Of a stretch of DNA of 64,000 bases, positions 17,855-25,949 are shown one piece after another; the stretch's first letter is position 1; each line of letters opens with the position of its first letter. The notes under the pieces are model-generated. The model did not search any database. It worked only from the letters and a program-made list of their open reading frames with translations, and was not told where the DNA came from. Source of the DNA: an uncultured Pseudoteredinibacter sp. (lineage in GTDB: Bacteria > Pseudomonadota > Gammaproteobacteria > Pseudomonadales > Cellvibrionaceae); the NCBI RefSeq assembly GCF_947500695.1, contig NZ_CANMSS010000003.1:1-64000 (forward strand), read 5' to 3'. The translations under genes were made by a program, and so were the position numbers.

Positions 17855-19636
17855 TTGACCCAGTATCACGTTCCCTACGAGAGCATTCGTTTTGCTTTTG
17901 AGCAAGTAATGGAGGTCCCTGCGGCCTATACAAAAAATAATCCCGATATGGATATGGAATTTGTATCGGCGATTTGGGCAGAAGCCGGCCGCTTTGCCCA
18001 GGAGCAGTTGGCTCCTTTAAATCAAAGCGGCGATGAGGGCTGTCAGTGGCAAGATGGCGAGGTGACTACGCCCACAGGTTTTAAATCGGCCTATCAGCAA
18101 TTTGTAGAAAATGGCTGGCCCGCTCTTGCTCAGCCAGAAGAGCTGGGAGGCCAAGGCCTGCCGATGAGCTTACAGTTTTCAATTTATGAGATGCTGGTGA
18201 GCGCAAATTTGGCTTGGACGTTATACCCAACCATTACTTGGGGTGCGGTTACTACCCTAAAAAACCACGGCACTGAAGAGCAAAAGGCCGATTATTTACC
18301 CGGCCTAGTGAGTGGGCAATCACAGGGGACTATGTGTTTAACCGAAGCACATTGTGGCTCTGATTTAGGTTTGTTAAAAACCAAAGCAACGCCGAATGAA
18401 GATGGCAGCTATGCGATTAGTGGTGGCAAAATTTTCATTTCTTCGGGTGAGCACGATATGGTCGACAATGTGGTACATATCACTCTGGCCCGTATTGAAG
18501 GTGCACCTGAAGGGGTGCGTGGAATTTCATTGTTTTTGGTGCCTAAGTTTCTCCCCAATGAGCAAGGTGAGTTTAATCAGCGTAACACTGTGGCCTGCGG
18601 TTCTATCGAACACAAGATGGGGATTCACGGAAACGCGACCTGTGTTATCAACTTTGATGGTGCGAAAGGCTTTTTAATTGGTGAGCCCAATCGTGGTTTA
18701 GCCAATATGTTTACCTTTATCAATGAATCACGTGTCGATGTTTGCTTGCAGGCCCAGGGCCAAATAGAGAAGTCATTTCAAAATGCCTTAGCTTACGCTA
18801 AAGAGCGTTTACAAATGAAGGCGAGTCCGCGTTTTTCAACTGATAGAGCGGCTGATCCAATTATTGCCCACCCAGAAATACGTCGCTTACTGCTTACGCA
18901 GCAGGCCTTTTCCGAAGCTTCACGAATGATGTCCTATGAGCTAGCAGAAAAGGTTGATCGTCTGCACGATGGCGGCGAAGTGGCAGCTGAGGCTCAAGCC
19001 GTGCTGGCCTTCTTAACGCCAATTGCTAAGGGCTTTATTACTGAAGCTGCTATGGAAGCCACCAGTCACGGTGTGCAGATTTTAGGTGGCCATGGTTTTA
19101 TTTCCGAATACGGGATGGAGCAGTTATATCGCGATGTACGTATCACGGCGATATATGAAGGCACCACGGCAATTCAGGGCATCGATCTTATTAGCCGTAA
19201 GATAATTGCAGATGACCAGCGACAGCTAAATGCCTTTATTGATCAAGTCAGTGCAGCTTGCGAAGAAGCTAAAGCCAGCGATTTGCCCGATCTTAATCAG
19301 TGCGCCAGTGCTCTGTCGGATGTCGTGGCTGACTGGCAAAATTTGAATGCAAGCTGCTTGGCGAAATTTGCAGAAAACTCTGCGGAGGTTAATGCGGCCG
19401 CCAGCGATTATCTGATGTTCTGTGGTTACATTGTGGCGGCGTATTATCTGTTGCGTGCTGCAAATAAAGCCAATGCCTATCAGGGCGGTGACTATAGTTC
19501 TGAGTTTCTTGAGCAAAAGCAAGCTTTGTTAAGTTTCTATGTTGCACGTATTTTGCCGCGTACCCAAGCACTGGCGGCGGCTATTAGTGCGGGTAATGAC
19601 TCCATTGCTGATTATTGGTTAAAAGAGCCGTTCTAG
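17855..19636 (+). CDS. Acyl-CoA dehydrogenase (FadE-like, long form) with TTG start
   Basis: A 593-residue FAD-dependent acyl-CoA dehydrogenase, longer than the 380-residue standard because of a C-terminal extension of the DUF4445/AcdC type. Visible are the substrate/FAD motif MCLTEAHCGSDLG, the Arg/Gly region ILGGHGFISEYGMEQLYRDVRI and YEGTTAIQGIDLI with the catalytic Glu. The start is a TTG: no ATG precedes the conserved N-terminal YHVPYESIRFAFEQV, and GAGAGAAAG sits at the right distance, so the next Met would truncate conserved sequence. It carries out the first oxidation step for the pathway operon. Confidence 0.92.
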   Translation: MTQYHVPYESIRFAFEQVMEVPAAYTKNNPDMDMEFVSAIWAEAGRFAQEQLAPLNQSGDEGCQWQDGEVTTPTGFKSAYQQFVENGWPALAQPEELGGQGLPMSLQFSIYEMLVSANLAWTLYPTITWGAVTTLKNHGTEEQKADYLPGLVSGQSQGTMCLTEAHCGSDLGLLKTKATPNEDGSYAISGGKIFISSGEHDMVDNVVHITLARIEGAPEGVRGISLFLVPKFLPNEQGEFNQRNTVACGSIEHKMGIHGNATCVINFDGAKGFLIGEPNRGLANMFTFINESRVDVCLQAQGQIEKSFQNALAYAKERLQMKASPRFSTDRAADPIIAHPEIRRLLLTQQAFSEASRMMSYELAEKVDRLHDGGEVAAEAQAVLAFLTPIAKGFITEAAMEATSHGVQILGGHGFISEYGMEQLYRDVRITAIYEGTTAIQGIDLISRKIIADDQRQLNAFIDQVSAACEEAKASDLPDLNQCASALSDVVADWQNLNASCLAKFAENSAEVNAAASDYLMFCGYIVAAYYLLRAANKANAYQGGDYSSEFLEQKQALLSFYVARILPRTQALAAAISAGNDSIADYWLKEPF

Positions 19637-19661
19637 GTTTCTTGCTGGCTAGGTTGATTGT

Positions 19662-20204
19662 ATGAGTAAAAGAAAATTATCACATACTCGCAATATCCAG
19701 GTGCAAGCCTTTGAGCGCGAAGATGGTTTATGGGATATCGAGGCACATTTAACCGATAAGAAGCATTTTAGCTTGGGCACCCCAGATCGAGAGTTGATCA
19801 CAAGTGACGATTATCTTCACGATATGTGCTTTCGTATCGCTTTAGATTTGGATATGACTATTCAAGAAGTGGAAGCCACGATGAGTGATACCCCTTATCT
19901 GCGTTGCCCTGATGTTTTACCAAACTATCAGCGTTTATTAGGCGTGGTAATAGGCCCAGGTTGGCAGCGTGAGATTAAACAGCGGCTTGGGGCAACGGAA
20001 GGCTGCACTCATTTGAGAGAGCTACTTGGCCCTATGGCCACTGTAGCTTACCAAGCCATTACAGATGCGGTTTATCGCCCAATAGACTACACCGAAAACC
20101 CACAAATATTTAAACCTCTGGTTGATAGTTGCTACGGCTTAGATGCTGCTGGTGATGTTATCCCAAGACTTTGGCCAGAGTTTGTTGAAGTAAAAACGAA
20201 TTAG
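19662..20204 (+). CDS. DUF2889 protein
   Basis: A 180-residue soluble protein matching the DUF2889 family by overall pattern: an N-terminal beta-rich part (KLSHTRNIQVQAFEREDGLWDI), a central YLHDMCFRIALDLDMTI segment and a Cys-containing GCTHLRELLGPMATVAYQAI motif near residues 105-125. DUF2889 genes are frequently found in acyl-CoA and aromatic catabolic clusters, but no enzymatic role is established that I know of. It follows the acyl-CoA dehydrogenase by 25 bases and precedes two SnoaL-like genes, so it belongs to the same operon. Confidence 0.85.
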   Translation: MSKRKLSHTRNIQVQAFEREDGLWDIEAHLTDKKHFSLGTPDRELITSDDYLHDMCFRIALDLDMTIQEVEATMSDTPYLRCPDVLPNYQRLLGVVIGPGWQREIKQRLGATEGCTHLRELLGPMATVAYQAITDAVYRPIDYTENPQIFKPLVDSCYGLDAAGDVIPRLWPEFVEVKTN

Positions 20205-20219
20205 AGTAAAGAGGATACT

Positions 20220-20603
20220 ATGAGTGAATCTCTACAGGCGACTCGCCTACAGTTGTTAAAAGATTTTGCCCAAGCTTGGAATGATCACGATATTGAGGCC
20301 CTCATGGCTTGTATGTCAGAGGATTGCCGCTTCGATAGCTCGGCAGGTGCGGATATTTTTGGTAATCGTGCGGAAGGTTTGGTAGCTGTTAGGGAAAGCT
20401 ATCTAGCTATCTTTAAGGTCTTCCCTGATGCAAAGTGGAACGAAGACACTCACTTTGTTGCGGGTGACCGTGGTGTGTCCGAGTGGCGTTTTACGGGCGC
20501 CAAGGCTGATGGCAGTAGTGTCAATTTAATGGGCTGCGACCTATTCGAATTTGCTGGTGATAAAATCAAAGTTAAAGATTCTTATCGCAAAACCCCGGCT
20601 TAA
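20220..20603 (+). CDS. SnoaL-like / NTF2-fold protein
   Basis: A 127-residue cone-shaped alpha+beta barrel protein of the SnoaL/NTF2-like superfamily. It has the helix LLKDFAQAWNDHDIEALMACMSEDCRFDSSAG and the closing strands SVNLMGCDLFEFAGDKIKVKDSYRK. Members include ketosteroid isomerases, polyketide cyclases and dehydratases. No Asp/Tyr catalytic pair could be assigned with confidence. It has its own good ribosome binding site and lies 15 bases after the DUF2889 gene. An isomerase or hydratase role on a CoA-bound or cyclic intermediate is inferred from fold and context. Confidence 0.82.
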   Translation: MSESLQATRLQLLKDFAQAWNDHDIEALMACMSEDCRFDSSAGADIFGNRAEGLVAVRESYLAIFKVFPDAKWNEDTHFVAGDRGVSEWRFTGAKADGSSVNLMGCDLFEFAGDKIKVKDSYRKTPA

Positions 20604-20633
20604 CTATCTACTTGAAAACCGATGGAGTCATTT

Positions 20634-21005
20634 ATGAGCGCTATTGATAAAGAAGCTATTGAGGCGGTTTATAAAACCTTGGTCAAATCTTTGTTGAAAA
20701 AAGACTACGCTACTGCAAGAGCTTTGTATGTTGAGCAGGGTGCTTATGTCAAAGCAGACGGTGAGTTAACTCAAAATGAGACAGAGCTTAATGCCGAGCT
20801 TGAGCGCTTCACGGATATTATCGCCAATATGGCTTTGGTAAAGCGTAGTATTCATATTGTTGAAAATACGGCTTTGGTAGTTGTTGCTTGGCATTGGGCG
20901 GATGCTAAATCTGATTCGCCTGAGCTTCACAAGGCTATTGATGTTTTACAGAAAAATACTGATGGTGAGTGGCAATTTATAATTGATAATCCGATGGGCT
21001 TGTAA
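20634..21005 (+). CDS. Second SnoaL-like / DUF4440-type NTF2-fold protein
   Basis: A 123-residue protein with the same general fold pattern as its neighbour: an N-terminal helix (IEAVYKTLVKSLLKKDYATARALYVEQGAYVKADG), a central helix and C-terminal strands (IHIVENTALVVVAWHWADA, GEWQFIIDNPMGL). The first in-frame Met is at 20622, but GGAG upstream of 20634 fits the later ATG, which I chose. It is the last gene of the plus-strand catabolic operon, before a structured intergenic region. It differs clearly in sequence from the upstream SnoaL protein, so it is not a recent duplicate. Function unknown. Confidence 0.72.
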   Translation: MSAIDKEAIEAVYKTLVKSLLKKDYATARALYVEQGAYVKADGELTQNETELNAELERFTDIIANMALVKRSIHIVENTALVVVAWHWADAKSDSPELHKAIDVLQKNTDGEWQFIIDNPMGL

Positions 21006-21040
21006 GTCAGTATCGATAAGGTAGAAGTCTGACCGCATGC

Positions 21041-21206
21041 TTTGCTTGATGGAGGCTATTTAGGGGGCGCAAAAAGCTGGATCCATCCAAGCTCACCTCC
21101 TCTTGGATTCGCACCATCCGGGTGCTCAGCCTTCGGCCAAGCCCAAAATCTCTCCTAGAGATTTGGTCAAGTCGGAGATGCCCCTAAATAGCCTCCTTCA
21201 AGCAAA
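21041..21206 (-). repeat. Foldback element E1 (shared core, private arms)
   Basis: Arms 21041-21066 and 21181-21206 are complements with one mismatch. Read on the minus strand the loop contains CTCCGACTTG, GGAGG, GAGCTTGGATGG and GCTTTTTGCG, matching element E2 nearly base for base at both ends, with about 55 extra bases of small hairpins in the middle. Confidence 0.75.
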
Positions 21207-21309
21207 ACATTCTACATTTGTGCCTTAATAAAGTTTGCTTGTAGTTAATTTGATTTGGTGTAGATATCTTGAAGGCAACAATGGTTGAGGTCATTTTGTC
21301 GTAGAATGT

Positions 21310-21413
21310 CATGAACCTAGATCGCTTTGAAGGGCCGTCTCCGACTTGGAGGAGGAGACGAGCTAGCATGGATGCTGCTTTTTGCGTGCCCATCAAAGCG
21401 GTCTAGGTTCATG
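21310..21413 (+). repeat. Foldback element E2 (shared core, private arms)
   Basis: Arms 21310-21335 and 21388-21413 are complements with two mismatches. The loop has its own hairpin (CGTCTCC...GGAGACG), then GAGC, ATGGATGC and GCTTTTTGCGT. The arm sequence is unrelated to those of E1 and E3. Confidence 0.75.
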
Positions 21414-21436
21414 GCAGGCGGTCAGGTCGGCACTTA

Positions 21437-22780
21437 CTAATTCTTAGCTTTCATTCTAGAGATGCGAAACCTCCAATACAGCAATATTGCCACAATCAAG
21501 GTAAAACCCTCTGCCAAGGTAATGCTCAGCACCGGCGAATACTCGGGTAGAAAGTTAATGAACAAGGTAATAAACAACAAAGGTAAAATTAAACTTCGGC
21601 ATAGGGCGATTAGAGATGAAGCGGCGGCTTTATGTAGAGCTGTTAAATAGGCTGAAAGGGTAATGTTCAAGCCATTTAAAATAAACACCGGCCACAAAAT
21701 ACTGGCAAACAACATGGCTTGCTCAAGTAACTCAGGATTTTGACCTTTAATAAATACCGCCATAATCGAATCAGCCGAGCTGAGTAGTAAAGCACTAAAA
21801 GCGATACCGACGGAGATGCTGCTCGCTAATGCAATGAGCAAGAAACGGCGGAGCTGGTCCCATTGCTTGGCGCCATAACACTGGCTGCTTAGTGCCTGCA
21901 GGCAATCGGCAATACTGAAGCTGACTAGAAGACCAATAAACATCGTGTAATTGACCAGGCTGAACGCCGCTAAGCCTTGAGTGCCTAATTGTTTGATAAT
22001 GAGTAAGTTAATAATAAATGCGACAGTGCCAGCCGACATCTCATTAATAAACTCAGAAAGCCCATTAAAAGCGCTTGCAGCAAGGCTGCTCCAGTTCTTT
22101 TGACGAGTGCTGAAATGCAGAATTTTATCTCTCTGAAAAAAGTATAACAGTAAGACCAGTAAAGCCGATAACTGAGAAAGCCCAGTAGCAAGGGCCGCAC
22201 CGTATAACCCTAGATCGAGTTTTGCGATAAATAGATAATCCAGGGCAATATTTAAAACGGCGGCGGCTATCAAAGCAGCTGATGCGAGAGCAGGTTTGCC
22301 TGCAATGCGCACAAAGAAGTATAGGCCTACGCTTAAAGCTTGAATGGGTAAAAATGGCAGTAAGGTTTTGAAATAATCATTAAGCAGCTCTTTCAGTGAG
22401 TCTTGCGCGCCTAGTAGGCCATAAAGGGCATCAGCCAGCAGAAAGCTACTGCCGGCAAAGAGTATTGATATCAGTGCTAGTGCGATTAGGGTTTTGCTGA
22501 AAATCGCTGAGCTATCGTCAAGATTTTGTTCGCCAATCCACTTGCCGGCTGATACCGAGCCGCCGACGGCGAGCATATAAAAAAGCCCGGCATACATCGA
22601 GAAAATAGGGATCAGCAGGTTGATGGCTGCCAGAGCGGTTTCACCTTCATAGCGGCCGATAAAAATGCCGTCCACGATAGATGCCGAGGAGATGGCTAGT
22701 AGGCCGATAAGTGAGGGCAGCAAGTATTTTAAAAAGGTGCGACCCGCCGGAGCATGGCTGACAGAGGTACGGTTATGCAT
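21437..22780 (-). CDS. MATE family efflux transporter
   Basis: A 447-residue polytopic membrane protein with about 12 transmembrane segments arranged as two similar halves. The N-terminal motif LLPSLIGLLAISSASIVDGIFIGRY is typical of MATE (multidrug and toxin extrusion; DinF/NorM-like) transporters, which export cationic drugs or small molecules using Na+ or H+ gradients. The start has no obvious ribosome binding site. It diverges from the possible hotdog-TetR gene, so that regulator may control it, as is common for such pairs. Convergent with the catabolic operon across the foldback block. Confidence 0.9.
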   Translation of the reverse strand: MHNRTSVSHAPAGRTFLKYLLPSLIGLLAISSASIVDGIFIGRYEGETALAAINLLIPIFSMYAGLFYMLAVGGSVSAGKWIGEQNLDDSSAIFSKTLIALALISILFAGSSFLLADALYGLLGAQDSLKELLNDYFKTLLPFLPIQALSVGLYFFVRIAGKPALASAALIAAAVLNIALDYLFIAKLDLGLYGAALATGLSQLSALLVLLLYFFQRDKILHFSTRQKNWSSLAASAFNGLSEFINEMSAGTVAFIINLLIIKQLGTQGLAAFSLVNYTMFIGLLVSFSIADCLQALSSQCYGAKQWDQLRRFLLIALASSISVGIAFSALLLSSADSIMAVFIKGQNPELLEQAMLFASILWPVFILNGLNITLSAYLTALHKAAASSLIALCRSLILPLLFITLFINFLPEYSPVLSITLAEGFTLIVAILLYWRFRISRMKAKN

Positions 22781-22875
22781 AGGGTTAATTGTAAGTGGTG
22801 ATAAACAATAATTGTATAATAATGCATTCTTTATTCAATGGATTTGATACAATTGGGCAAAATTTGGGGGACCCA

Positions 22876-23964
22876 ATGGCCGAAGACAAACAAACTGCAA
22901 ATAAAAGTCTTGAGCAAAAGCTTAACAAAATAGAAAGCAGCTACAGTATTCGTAAACGCACGAGTGAAAAAGGCGTTTGCATTGAGTCGGATCTAACCAA
23001 GGAAGATGTCGGTAATCATGCTTGGGTACTGGATGATGCCTGTGCCCGCATGGCTTGGGTTGCTGCACATGAATTATTACGCAGCCAAGAAAAGCATCGC
23101 CTTTTACGTATTGAAAACACCCACCTAAATGCCTTCGCTCAAGGTGAGGGGGCTTGTTTACAAGCCGTCGCCGAAGTGATTTTCAAAAATGGCGAACGCT
23201 GTGCCATACGTGTACAGCTGTTTCGCGGTGCTGCGGAACATAAGGCGAGCCCCGAAACGCTAATCGCCGAATATAATCTGCAAGGTATTTGGTACGATAT
23301 TGGTGAAGCCGCGGCAAAAGCCGAAGAAATTGTCGCTGCCCGCAATGAGCAGCAGCCAGTTGCTAGTAAGAGTGCCCCCCTGAGTGCCAAAGAGCAGGCC
23401 ATCGAAGATAAGAAGCGTCGTATCTTTGAAGGTGCCTGTGAAGTCATAGGTCGAGAAGGCTATGCGGCCACTACCATCCGTAAAGTGGCTAAGGCAGCTG
23501 GTTTGCCAATTTCTACCATGTACCAGTACATCGAGAGTAAAGAAGATCTGCTCTTTATGATCACCAGTGGCTGCATGGAAGAGATCTTCGATTATATGTA
23601 TGAAGAGATGAGTACCGATCATCCTCCAGTACAAAAGCTGGAAGAAGCGGTCTCGGCTTATATGAAGTACATTTCAAAAAACCGTCGTTATATTAATCTG
23701 GTTTATCGTGAAACTCGTGCACTGAGCCGCCATAATCGCGAGAAGGTTTTTGATATCGAGCGCAAGTTCACCCAGCTTTGGGAAGCCATCATTATTGAAG
23801 GCAACAAAGAAGGCGTTTTCGATGCCCCGAAATCACGCCTAGCGGCTAATATGGTGTATTTCTTCTGTAATGTTTGGTCACTGCGCTACTGGAGTGTGCA
23901 GGATTACACCGAGGATGAAGTTAAAGAATACCTAATGCGTTTTATTCGCCAGGGTTTGAATTAA
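22876..23964 (+). CDS. TetR-family regulator with N-terminal hotdog-like domain (putative fusion)
   Basis: A 362-residue protein. The C-terminal half (from about residue 175) is a clear TetR regulator with helix-turn-helix ATTIRKVAKAAGLPISTMYQYIESKEDLL and a helical ligand domain. The N-terminal 150 residues are not usual for TetR: the pattern HAWVLDDACARMAWVAAHEL followed by an ENTHLNAFAQGEG stretch and a strand pair (AVAEVIFKNGERCAIRVQLF) resembles a hotdog-fold acyl-CoA thioesterase. That assignment is tentative. The ATG at 22876 has a GGGGGA ribosome binding site; upstream in-frame ATGs lack one. It diverges from the MATE gene. Confidence 0.75.
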   Translation: MAEDKQTANKSLEQKLNKIESSYSIRKRTSEKGVCIESDLTKEDVGNHAWVLDDACARMAWVAAHELLRSQEKHRLLRIENTHLNAFAQGEGACLQAVAEVIFKNGERCAIRVQLFRGAAEHKASPETLIAEYNLQGIWYDIGEAAAKAEEIVAARNEQQPVASKSAPLSAKEQAIEDKKRRIFEGACEVIGREGYAATTIRKVAKAAGLPISTMYQYIESKEDLLFMITSGCMEEIFDYMYEEMSTDHPPVQKLEEAVSAYMKYISKNRRYINLVYRETRALSRHNREKVFDIERKFTQLWEAIIIEGNKEGVFDAPKSRLAANMVYFFCNVWSLRYWSVQDYTEDEVKEYLMRFIRQGLN

Positions 23965-24035
23965 AGCAATTAAGGTATTTACCAAATCCAGTGAATAATT
24001 GAATAGTAGTGCAAATAATAAAGGAAGGTGTAAAA

Positions 24036-24584
24036 GTGAAGTTTTTTAATGCGGTTTTGCTAGTATCGCTTCTGAGCTTAAGTGTATTGAACAGCGCCAT
24101 GGCAGGCCCCGATGCTTTTACACCTGGCCCGCAGATTAAGAATTTTGGCGAAAATGCCAAAGTTAATCAGAGCAAGACGGTCAATTCAGATGCTAAATTT
24201 AAAGTGGCTTTTGATGTCGGGAAGCCTGCCGAAGAAGGCAAGCTAAATCGCAGCTTTAATTCGTTGGCTCGTTTTATCAATATGCATGTGGCCGCTGGAG
24301 TGAAACCCGAAAATATTGAGCTTGCCCTTGTTGTCCATGGTAAGGCAGCAAATGATTTATTGCATAATAAGGCTCGTACGGAAAAAGAGTTGGCAGAGAA
24401 CCCAAATCTACCCCTGTTACAAGCACTGCTAGATAACAATACCCAAGTCTTCCTGTGTGGCCAAACGGCGGCCTATTACGGTATTAAAAACGAAGATCTC
24501 TACCAAGGTGTGCAAATGTCACTTTCTGCAATGACAGCCCATGCCCTATTGCAGCAGAATGGCTATACGCTTAATCCATTTTGA
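24036..24584 (+). CDS. Secreted DsrE/DsrF-like protein
   Basis: A 182-residue protein with a signal peptide (MKFFNAVLLVSLLSLSVLNSAMAG; cleavage near AMA-G) and a DsrE-like Rossmann-type domain: ARFINMHVAAGVKPENIELALVVHG, then the conserved FLCGQTAAYYG motif whose Cys is the sulfur-carrying candidate. Periplasmic DsrE proteins are linked to sulfur handling, but their function is not well established. The start is a GTG at 24036 with AAGGAAGG seven bases upstream; an earlier GTG at 24009 would add nine residues. It follows the TetR fusion and precedes an operon with its own operator. Confidence 0.82.
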   Translation: MKFFNAVLLVSLLSLSVLNSAMAGPDAFTPGPQIKNFGENAKVNQSKTVNSDAKFKVAFDVGKPAEEGKLNRSFNSLARFINMHVAAGVKPENIELALVVHGKAANDLLHNKARTEKELAENPNLPLLQALLDNNTQVFLCGQTAAYYGIKNEDLYQGVQMSLSAMTAHALLQQNGYTLNPF

Positions 24585-24654
24585 CCTGAAGTTTTCAGCT
24601 AACGTGAGTTAACAGTTTATGGCGGTGTGCTTGCGCCAGAATTTCACATATGTT

Positions 24655-24680
24655 TATATGTGCGAAATGTCGCACATATA
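24655..24680 (+). promoter_or_regulatory. 11-bp inverted repeat upstream of the DUF1579-like/DUF1761/ArsR operon
   Basis: Perfect inverted repeat TATATGTGCGA / TCGCACATATA with a 4-base spacer, ending 12 bases before the ATG at 24693. Size and symmetry fit an ArsR-family operator, and an ArsR-like protein is encoded third in the operon, which suggests autoregulation. Confidence 0.65.
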
Positions 24681-24692
24681 GATGGAGTGAGG

Positions 24693-25220
24693 ATGAAGCG
24701 TGTATTAATGGTGTTGATGTTGACCTGCGGATTGGCCAGATTAGTTATGGCTGGCGCAGCTACGCAAATCAAGAAGCCTGATAACCCTTTGGCCATGTTC
24801 GTTGGAAAGTGGGTTGTAGTTGAAAGCATGATGGGGCGCGAGTCTGTTGGGAGTGGAGTGGCGACCGCCACATGGGGACCCGCCAAAAACTCTGTCATTA
24901 TTGAATATACAAGTATAGATGGCCCAATGAAGGGCTTTAATCTGACAGAAATTATTTCTCGCGAAAAGCCTATAGGAAAATATTCCCTGGTTTGGGTTGA
25001 TAGTTTTAACAAAGGCTTGGGGCTGAAGGTTGGTACGCTCAGTAAAGGTGGAGTGTTTCAGTTTCAAAACTCAGGGCTTGAGGGTGAAGTCAGAAGCCTC
25101 AGTTACACATTGATTTCAGGTGGTGAAGAGGGTTTTACAATAAGTACTTATAAAGAAAAGCCCAATGAAGTTAGTGTGCCGACAATGAAGTTAGTTTTCC
25201 ACAGGCAGAGCGAGGACTAA
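24693..25220 (+). CDS. Secreted DUF1579-like lipocalin-type protein
   Basis: A 175-residue protein with a signal peptide (about residues 1-20, cleavage near MAG-A) and a beta-rich domain with the pattern FVGKWVVVESMMGRE...YTLISGGEEGFTIS that resembles DUF1579, whose members are lipocalin-like. The reading frame opens at 24627 but the ATG at 24693 follows a strong GGAGTGAGG site and gives the signal peptide. It is the first gene of an operon with a DUF1761 membrane protein and an ArsR-like regulator, behind a palindromic operator candidate. Function unknown. Confidence 0.72.
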   Translation: MKRVLMVLMLTCGLARLVMAGAATQIKKPDNPLAMFVGKWVVVESMMGRESVGSGVATATWGPAKNSVIIEYTSIDGPMKGFNLTEIISREKPIGKYSLVWVDSFNKGLGLKVGTLSKGGVFQFQNSGLEGEVRSLSYTLISGGEEGFTISTYKEKPNEVSVPTMKLVFHRQSED

Positions 25221-25222
25221 GA

Positions 25223-25627
25223 ATGAGCTTTAATTTTATGGCGTTGGGCTTGGCAACGGCGGTTTCATTCTTTGGGGGGTTCTTTTGGTATAGCGTGTTG
25301 TTTTCCAAGCCATGGATGAAAGCCCTAGGTATCAAAAGGGAGGATGTTGATGGTTCAGGGTTGTCCATTTTGCGAGCTGTTTCTGCAAGTGTGGTAGCTT
25401 CAGCAGCAACAGCTATCGGTATAATGGTACTGTTTAGTTACATTCAACCTAGCTCATGGGGCTTGGCCGCTCTATTTGGTGCTGGAATATGGTTCTGCTT
25501 CTCCATCAACGCCATGTTTAAGATGATTTTTTGGGAAGATAGGCCTGCGATACTATTTTTTATTGATAGTGGCTTTGAGCTATTTTCTGTTGTCATGGCC
25601 TCATTGATAATTTATGGGCTTAGCTGA
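25223..25627 (+). CDS. DUF1761 family membrane protein
   Basis: A 134-residue membrane protein with four hydrophobic segments (about 5-25, 50-72, 78-97 and 105-132). The N-terminal motif FFGGFFWYSVLFSKPWMKALGI matches the DUF1761 family. No biochemical function is established for this family. It lies two bases after the secreted DUF1579-like gene, with GAGGA upstream of the ATG, and overlaps the start of the ArsR-like gene by 14 bases. Confidence 0.82.
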   Translation: MSFNFMALGLATAVSFFGGFFWYSVLFSKPWMKALGIKREDVDGSGLSILRAVSASVVASAATAIGIMVLFSYIQPSSWGLAALFGAGIWFCFSINAMFKMIFWEDRPAILFFIDSGFELFSVVMASLIIYGLS

Positions 25628-25949
25628 GACCGAGGTTACTATTAGCCAAGAATACGACAACTCATCGCTCAATAAGATCTTCTCAGCTTTCGCTGATCGA
25701 GTCACTAGAGAACTGCTTGACATCATTCTAGAAGAGCCTGGAATAACGACAGGGGTTTTGTGTGAACGTTTTCCTGTTTCCAGGTTTTCTATTATGCGCC
25801 GCCTTAATAATTTAGAAGAAGCTGGTTTGCTTGAGCGGTTTTCTGAAGGGAAAACCCAAAGGCTTTATATCAAAAATGGGGCGTTGAAGCCCTTAATAAA
25901 CGGTTGGCTACACAGAGTGTTGAGCAAGAATGAGAGCAGTCAGCAATAA
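25614..25949 (+). CDS. ArsR-like winged-helix regulator
   Basis: A 111-residue protein with a winged helix-turn-helix pattern: FSAFADRVTRELLDIILEEPGITTGVLCERFPVSRFSIMRRLNNLEEAGLLERFSEGKTQRLYIK. The helix-turn-helix recognition helix is FPVSRFSIMRRLNNLEEAGLL, with the wing in FSEGKTQRLYI. It lacks an obvious metal-binding Cys pair (no CxC). The start overlaps the DUF1761 gene by 14 bases. As the third gene of an operon behind a perfect inverted repeat, it probably regulates its own operon; the inducer is unknown. Confidence 0.85.
   Translation: MGLAETEVTISQEYDNSSLNKIFSAFADRVTRELLDIILEEPGITTGVLCERFPVSRFSIMRRLNNLEEAGLLERFSEGKTQRLYIKNGALKPLINGWLHRVLSKNESSQQ

Larger units (their letters stand above)
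21029..21425. repeat. Nested foldback structure with closing stem and three abutting hairpin arms
   Basis: A 397-base intergenic block between the convergent SnoaL-like and MATE genes. An outer 12-base inverted repeat (21029-21040 with 21414-21425, one mismatch) encloses three inverted repeats that abut each other: 21041-21206 (26-base arms, one mismatch), 21207-21309 (9-base perfect arms) and 21310-21413 (arms of up to 26 bases with two mismatches). If folded as single strand it predicts a four-way junction. The first and third hairpins have related loops in opposite orientation, and share them with the element at 39609-39722. No gene is seen in it. Meaning unknown. Confidence 0.7.

Noticed and set aside
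21041..21413. Integron attC sites as explanation of the foldback elements
   Set aside because: The conserved part is the loop and the variable part the arms, the opposite of attC, and no integrase or cassette array is present.
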